Assembly (NCBI GenBank): GCA_030452365.1 | Contig: JAKDMK010000040.1 | Coordinates: forward strand, 1 to 11,765 | Direction: 5' to 3' | Length of the DNA stretch: 11,765 nt | Source: Nitrococcus sp. | Lineage (GTDB): Bacteria; Pseudomonadota; Gammaproteobacteria; Nitrococcales; Nitrococcaceae | Shown here: piece after piece, positions 7,526-11,765 of the stretch | Layout of the letters: each line of letters starts with the position of its first letter | How positions within the stretch are numbered: the stretch's first letter is position 1 | The notes under the pieces: model-generated | Databases searched by the model: none | What the model was told of the DNA's origin: nothing | What the model saw: only the letters and a program-made list of their open reading frames with translations | Position numbers and translations under genes: made by a program

Positions 7526-8928
7526 CTGGGGAAGCATTCGACGTGGTCGTCATCGGCGCAGGCCCTGCCGGCGTCAACGGCGCGATGGCGGCCGCGATTA
7601 TGGGCGCGCGAACCGTCCTGGTCGAGCGCGAGAGCGTGGTTGGCGGGGCCGGCATCAACACCGGCACGATCCCGAGCAAGACGCTGCGCGAGACCGCGCT
7701 GGCGCTGTCCGGTATCCGCTCCCGCCGGCTGCACGGCGTCGACCTGTCGCTGCGGCGCGAAACCTCGATCGCTGACTTCACCCACCACCGCGACAACGTC
7801 ATGCAGGGCGAGCGCCAGCGCGTCGAGTCCCGGCTGGAGCGATTAGGAGTCCAGCGTTGCGCCGGAGTTGCGACGTTCGTCGATCCGCAGACCGTGCATG
7901 TCACAGGCACCGACGGAAGCGTTGTCATGCTGCATGGCAATCTCTTCCTCATCGCCACCGGATCATCGCCGTTCCGGCCCCCGGCGTTCCCGTTCGAGCA
8001 CCCGCGCGTGCACGACTCGAACGAGATCCTCCAGATCGATATGCTGCCGCACGTGTTGGCCGTGGTCGGAGCCGGCGTCATTGGCTGCGAGTACGCATCG
8101 ACCTTCGCGGCACTCGGCACCGAAGTGCACCTGATCGACGGACGCGAATCGCTGCTGCCGTATTTGGATAGCGAGATTTCACGCGTCCTGACCGATGCGA
8201 TGACCGCACTGGGGGTACGACTGCACCTCGGCGAGCGTGTCGAAACCTGCCAGGTCGACACCGGTGATGCCATCACGTTGCGGCTGGCCTCGGGTGCAGC
8301 GCTGGCCTGCGATGACGTGCTGGTCTGCTCCGGACGAACCAGCAACACACAGGAACTGAACCTCGCCTCGGCCGGTGTCGCCACCGGCCGTCGTGGGCTG
8401 ATCGAGGTCGACGCGAACTTCCGTACCACAGCCCCGCATATCTACGCCGCTGGCGACGTGATCGGCGCGCCCGCGCTTGCCGCCACCGGCATGGAACAGG
8501 CGCGGGCCGCGATTACCCGCGCGCTCGGCTCTGACCTGAAACGCGATCTGGCGACGCTGCTACCGGTTGGCATCTACACGATCCCGGAGGTCGGCACGGT
8601 GGGGGCAACCGAGGAGTCGCTGCGCGCTGTGGGTATCGACTATGTCGCGGGCCGCTGGCGTGCAGCGGACAGCCCGCGTGGCTGCATCCTCGGAGACGAC
8701 CATGGCCTGCTCAAACTGCTGTTCCGGCGCTCGGATCTGCGCCTGCTCGGCGTGCACGTGATCGGCGAGCAGGCGACCGAGACGGTGCATGTCGGCATGA
8801 TCGCCATGCTCGGCGATGGCGATGCCGACTTGTTCAATCGCGCCTGCTTCAACTACCCGACGCTGGGTGACCTCTACAAATACGCGACCTACGACGCCTT
8901 GTTGCAGGTACGCGCGGACAAGAACTGA
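7522..8928 (+). CDS. sthA: Soluble NAD(P)+ transhydrogenase, Si-specific
   Basis: This 468-residue cytoplasmic flavoprotein of the pyridine nucleotide-disulfide oxidoreductase fold should transfer hydride between NADPH and NADH. An N-terminal FAD Rossmann motif GAGPAG is at 12-17, with Glu35 for the ribose. The active-site loop GGAGINTGTIPSK is at 41-53. ATGSSP follows at 145-150, and a second nucleotide-binding motif GAGVIG at 183-188. YAAGDVIG at 308-315 contacts FAD, and a dimerisation domain completes the protein. The loop lacks both redox cysteines of lipoamide dehydrogenase. The C-terminus has FNYPT where dehydrogenases carry the His-Pro-Thr motif; both traits point to SthA rather than a disulfide reductase. 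Length matches E. coli SthA (466). It starts in an ATGA overlap with the channel gene and ends 23 bases before the patatin gene. Confidence 0.9.
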   Translation: MTGEAFDVVVIGAGPAGVNGAMAAAIMGARTVLVERESVVGGAGINTGTIPSKTLRETALALSGIRSRRLHGVDLSLRRETSIADFTHHRDNVMQGERQRVESRLERLGVQRCAGVATFVDPQTVHVTGTDGSVVMLHGNLFLIATGSSPFRPPAFPFEHPRVHDSNEILQIDMLPHVLAVVGAGVIGCEYASTFAALGTEVHLIDGRESLLPYLDSEISRVLTDAMTALGVRLHLGERVETCQVDTGDAITLRLASGAALACDDVLVCSGRTSNTQELNLASAGVATGRRGLIEVDANFRTTAPHIYAAGDVIGAPALAATGMEQARAAITRALGSDLKRDLATLLPVGIYTIPEVGTVGATEESLRAVGIDYVAGRWRAADSPRGCILGDDHGLLKLLFRRSDLRLLGVHVIGEQATETVHVGMIAMLGDGDADLFNRACFNYPTLGDLYKYATYDALLQVRADKN

Positions 8929-8951
8929 GGGCAACTTGGCAGGAGTCAACA

Positions 8952-10103
8952 ATGGCAACCATGAAATCGCAGGCAAAGTCGCGCTGGGGCAACCATGATC
9001 ACAAGGTTTTCCTGCTGCAAGGCGGGGGCGCGCTCGGCGCATATCAGGCGGGCGTCTATGCAGGCTTGGCAGAGACGGGAGAAGCGCCTGACTGGATAGC
9101 GGGTGTTTCCATTGGCGGCATCAATGCGGCACTCATTGCAGGCAATGTCCCGGAACGCCGCGTCGAGCGTATGCGGACATTCTGGGAGCGTGTTACTTCC
9201 AACTCACCGGTCATTCAGTCCCAGGAGTTCGACTTCATGCGACCCCTCCTCAACCGGGCGAGCGCAACTTCGGCCATGATGTTGGGGATACCGGGCTTCT
9301 ACACGCCAAGGTTTCCGCCGCCATTCCTGGCGCCTGACGGCACCCCCGGTGCATTGAGCTACTACGACACGTCCCCACTCAAGGCCACGCTTGAGGAGCT
9401 GGTTGATTTTGACCTTATCAATCAGAAGCGCGTGCGCCTTTCATTGGGCGCAGTCAACGTACGCACAGGAAACTCGATATATTTCGACAACACGAAGACC
9501 AGGATTCGAGCCGAGCACGTGATGGCCAGCGGCGCGTTGCCGCCCGCGTTCCCTCCGGTGGAAATTGATGGTGAGCATTACTGGGACGGTGGAATCGTTT
9601 CTAACACACCGCTCTGGTATGTGTTCGAAGAGGACCCGCGCATGAGTGCGCTTATCTTTCAGATCGACTTGTTCAGTGCAGCGGCGGCGGCGCCGAACAA
9701 TCTTGCCGAAGTGGAAGAGCGTCACAAGGACATCCAGTTTTCCAGCAAGACGCGCTTCAACGTCACTCGCCTCAAGGAATTCGAAGAACTTCGCGCATCG
9801 CTGCACCGCCTGCTCGGGAAGCTGCCAAAATCAGCGCTGTCCGACCCTGATGTGCAACGGCTGAGTCAAGTCAGTACGCGTGGCGCGGTCACGCTTGTGC
9901 ATTTCATTAACCGGCACAACACCCGCTCACTGGACTTCAAGGACTACGAGTTCTCGCGGGCAACCATGACGGACCTGTGGCAGGGCGGCCATGACGACGT
10001 AACGCGATCGATATCCAATTTCAAATGGCATCGTGCGACCGAAGTGGCTGCTGGCATGCGTGTGTTCGATCTCACTCCCATTGGAGATCCCAGCAATGAA
10101 TGA
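8952..10103 (+). CDS. Patatin-like phospholipase (DUF3734-type)
   Basis: This is a 383-residue serine hydrolase with no signal peptide. The oxyanion motif GGGALG is at 24-29, the nucleophile elbow GVSIG places Ser53, and the catalytic Asp212 is in DGG, forming the Ser-Asp dyad of patatins. The C-terminal half (from about 230), with [20 protein letters not shown], matches the domain often found in proteobacterial patatins beside ketone-body genes. These enzymes hydrolyse acyl esters; phospholipids are the usual assumption, but the true substrate is not evident. Activity on polyhydroxybutyrate or hydroxyacyl oligomers would fit the two downstream genes and is only an inference. AGGAG lies about six bases before the ATG. 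The 3' end overlaps the acetoacetate decarboxylase start by 8 bases, so the two are probably translated together. Confidence 0.9.
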   Translation: MATMKSQAKSRWGNHDHKVFLLQGGGALGAYQAGVYAGLAETGEAPDWIAGVSIGGINAALIAGNVPERRVERMRTFWERVTSNSPVIQSQEFDFMRPLLNRASATSAMMLGIPGFYTPRFPPPFLAPDGTPGALSYYDTSPLKATLEELVDFDLINQKRVRLSLGAVNVRTGNSIYFDNTKTRIRAEHVMASGALPPAFPPVEIDGEHYWDGGIVSNTPLWYVFEEDPRMSALIFQIDLFSAAAAAPNNLAEVEERHKDIQFSSKTRFNVTRLKEFEELRASLHRLLGKLPKSALSDPDVQRLSQVSTRGAVTLVHFINRHNTRSLDFKDYEFSRATMTDLWQGGHDDVTRSISNFKWHRATEVAAGMRVFDLTPIGDPSNE

Positions 10104-10836
10104 GGATGACGTCAAGAAAAATGCCTTCGCGATGCCGCTGACGAGCCCTGCCTACCCGCCGGGTCCGTATCGGTTCGTCAATCGCGAATTCCTGATCACC
10201 AGTTACCGCACGGACCCCGAGGCATTGGCTGCGGTCATTCCTGCACCGCTCGAGATGACCGACCCGATCGTGAAATTTGAGTTCATCCGCATGCCTGATT
10301 CGACCGGGTTTGGCGATTACACGGAGGCAGGCCAGGTAATCCCGGTCCGCTTCCGTGGCGTCGAGGGCAACTACGTCCACTCGATGTATCTGGATTGCGC
10401 GCCGCCGATCGCGGGCGGGCGCGAGATCTGGGGATTCCCCAAAAAACTTGCGTCGCCCGAGTTGCGCGTCGAGAAGGACACGATCGGCGGAATCCTGAGG
10501 TACGGTCCGGTACCGGTCGCGCTCGCCACGATGGGATACAAGTACCGGGCGTTGCCGCACGACAAGGTGCTGGCATCGTTCTCCGAACCCGGTTTCCTGC
10601 TCAAGATCATCCCGCATGTCGATGGCTCACCCCGTATTTGCGAATTGGTGCGCTACTTCTGCGAGGAGATCACCATCAAGGGCGCATGGGAGGGACCGGC
10701 CGCATTGGAGCTATTCCAGCACGCGCTCGCTCCGGTCGCGTTGCTTCCCGTACGCGAAGTGATTTCCGGCGTGCACATTCAATCCGACCTGACGCTTGGG
10801 CTGGGCGAGGTCGTCCACGATTACCTCGCCAAATGA
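10096..10836 (+). CDS. adc: Acetoacetate decarboxylase
   Basis: This 246-residue enzyme should convert acetoacetate to acetone and CO2. The Schiff-base lysine lies in EIWGFPKKL as Lys116, with Lys117 beside it (Lys115 and Lys116 in the Clostridium enzyme). The other known active-site residues are conserved with the same one-residue offset: Arg30, Glu62 and Glu77. Length agrees with the family (about 245). I chose the ATG at 10096, with GGAG at 10083-10086; the same frame is open further upstream to 10033, but that would add residues overlapping the patatin gene and not present in the family. The start lies inside the end of the patatin gene, and the dehydrogenase gene follows after 13 bases. 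With that enzyme it forms a route from 3-hydroxybutyrate to acetone. Confidence 0.95.
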   Translation: MNEDDVKKNAFAMPLTSPAYPPGPYRFVNREFLITSYRTDPEALAAVIPAPLEMTDPIVKFEFIRMPDSTGFGDYTEAGQVIPVRFRGVEGNYVHSMYLDCAPPIAGGREIWGFPKKLASPELRVEKDTIGGILRYGPVPVALATMGYKYRALPHDKVLASFSEPGFLLKIIPHVDGSPRICELVRYFCEEITIKGAWEGPAALELFQHALAPVALLPVREVISGVHIQSDLTLGLGEVVHDYLAK

Positions 10837-10849
10837 ATGAGGTACCCGC

Positions 10850-11635
10850 ATGAATCTCCAAGGCAAATCCGCCGTCATCACCGGTGCGGCCAGCGGCATC
10901 GGCAAGGACATTGCGATTGTGTATGCCGCTGCAGGCTGCAACGTCGCGATCGCTGACCTCAACAAGGAAGCGGCTGACGCGGCCGCGAAGGAGATTGCCT
11001 CACGCGGCGGCGGCGAGGCGATCGGTGTCGCCATGGACGTGGCCAATGAAGACGCCGTCAATGCGGGCGTTGCAGCCGCGGTCAAAGTCTTCGGCGGCGT
11101 CGATATTCTGGTCAGCAACGCGGGTATCCAGATCGTGCACCCGATCGAGGATTTCCCCTATGCCGAATGGAAGAAGATGCTGGCGATCCATCTCGACGGC
11201 GCGTTCCTCACGACACGCGCCTGCTTGCCGCACATGTATGCGTCGGGCCGCGGCGGCAGCATCATCTACATGGGTTCGGTGCACTCGAAGGAGGCGTCGA
11301 AACTCAAGGCCCCTTATGTGACGGCAAAGCATGGACTGATCGGGCTCGCCAAGGTCGTGGCCAAAGAGGGCGCGCCACACGGCGTGCGTGCCAATGTGAT
11401 TTGCCCGGGATTCGTGCGCACGCCGCTGGTCGACAAGCAGATTCCGGAGCAGGCAAAAGCGTTGGGTATTTCCGAGGAGGAGGTCATCAAGAATGTCATG
11501 TTGAAGGACACCGTCGATGGCGAGTTCACGACGGTGGACGACGTCGCGCAAGTCGCGCTCTTTTTCGCCGCTTTCCCAACCAACGCGCTGACGGGTCAGT
11601 CTCTCATCGTGAGCCACGGATGGAGCATGGAATGA
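10850..11635 (+). CDS. bdhA: 3-hydroxybutyrate dehydrogenase (short-chain dehydrogenase)
   Basis: This 261-residue NAD-dependent enzyme interconverts 3-hydroxybutyrate and acetoacetate. The nucleotide motif TGAASGIG is at 11-18, NAG at 90-92, and the catalytic residues are Ser143, Tyr156 and Lys160. The substrate-site residues known from the Pseudomonas fragi enzyme are present: Gln94, His145, Lys153 and Gln197, mostly with a one-residue shift. These separate it from the many other short-chain dehydrogenases. Asp36 at the end of the second strand (AIADLN) favours NAD over NADP. TGAGG at 10838-10842 serves as ribosome-binding site. It is the last gene of the series and directly follows adc, so its product acetoacetate can be passed to the decarboxylase. 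In polyhydroxybutyrate-storing bacteria this enzyme oxidises the released monomer. Confidence 0.94.
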   Translation: MNLQGKSAVITGAASGIGKDIAIVYAAAGCNVAIADLNKEAADAAAKEIASRGGGEAIGVAMDVANEDAVNAGVAAAVKVFGGVDILVSNAGIQIVHPIEDFPYAEWKKMLAIHLDGAFLTTRACLPHMYASGRGGSIIYMGSVHSKEASKLKAPYVTAKHGLIGLAKVVAKEGAPHGVRANVICPGFVRTPLVDKQIPEQAKALGISEEEVIKNVMLKDTVDGEFTTVDDVAQVALFFAAFPTNALTGQSLIVSHGWSME

Positions 11636-11765
11636 CCACAGTGCTTCGATACGTCCCTTAGTGCAATTAAAGACCGTATCACGAATGATTTCTAACGTGC
11701 CTCCGGCATTTACTAAGGAATGCGTTGGGAAAGCCTCATGAAGTGCTGAACGAATATTTACGGAG
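11636..11765. other. Intergenic region after bdhA; no clear terminator
   Basis: The final 130 bases have a lower GC content than the genes before them. A weak inverted repeat, GCATT at 11706-11710 and AATGC at 11719-11723, has only five pairs and no T-run. Several short start-stop pairs occur but no gene. The window ends in GGAG, which might be the ribosome-binding site of a following plus-strand gene. Confidence 0.4.

Noticed and set aside
7482..8429. Long minus-strand open frame opposite sthA.
   Set aside because: Ser/Arg/Pro-rich shadow translation of a GC-rich gene; the plus strand has an unmistakable flavoprotein.
11700..11730. Terminator after bdhA.
   Set aside because: The only hairpin has five weak pairs, an eight-base loop and no T-run.
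1..11765. CRISPR array, tRNA or rRNA genes, insertion-sequence ends.
   Set aside because: No regularly spaced repeats, no cloverleaf or rRNA signatures, and no transposase motifs seen on either strand.

Overview
The window reads as chromosomal DNA of a GC-rich Gram-negative bacterium, most likely a proteobacterium. The evidence is two lipoproteins with lipoboxes (one an outer-membrane efflux factor), a soluble transhydrogenase, and a 3-hydroxybutyrate dehydrogenase of the kind used in polyhydroxybutyrate metabolism. A beta- or gammaproteobacterium is my best guess; the sequence does not settle it.

Left end (1-1448): a DUF4410-type lipoprotein gene on the minus strand, cut by the window edge. 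Upstream of it is a gene-poor stretch of about 780 bases. It holds a short minus-strand remnant of a response-regulator receiver domain (774-944), a GC-rich hairpin of the dispersed-repeat type (about 988-1019), and about 400 bases in which I see no gene.

Middle (1449-7525): a small four-helix membrane protein of unknown function, then 157 bases with dyad symmetries, then a tightly packed plus-strand series. In order these are an AI-2E-family (PerM-like) permease, a NodT-type outer-membrane lipoprotein, an HlyD/EmrA-type membrane fusion protein, a DUF2955/FUSC-like inner-membrane protein and a minimal K+ channel with a TLGYGD filter. The middle three look like a complete tripartite exporter.

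Right part (7522-11635): a soluble NAD(P) transhydrogenase (sthA), a patatin-like hydrolase, an acetoacetate decarboxylase (adc) and a 3-hydroxybutyrate dehydrogenase (bdhA). The last two enzymes link 3-hydroxybutyrate, acetoacetate and acetone, and the transhydrogenase could rebalance the NADH produced.

The nine genes from 2065 to 11635 are all on the plus strand. No gap between them exceeds 35 bases, and four junctions overlap, so they could form one transcript that joins envelope export and ion flux to ketone-body and redox metabolism. That linkage is the most noteworthy aspect of the window. Each gene family is known; whether the combined unit has been described I cannot tell from sequence alone.
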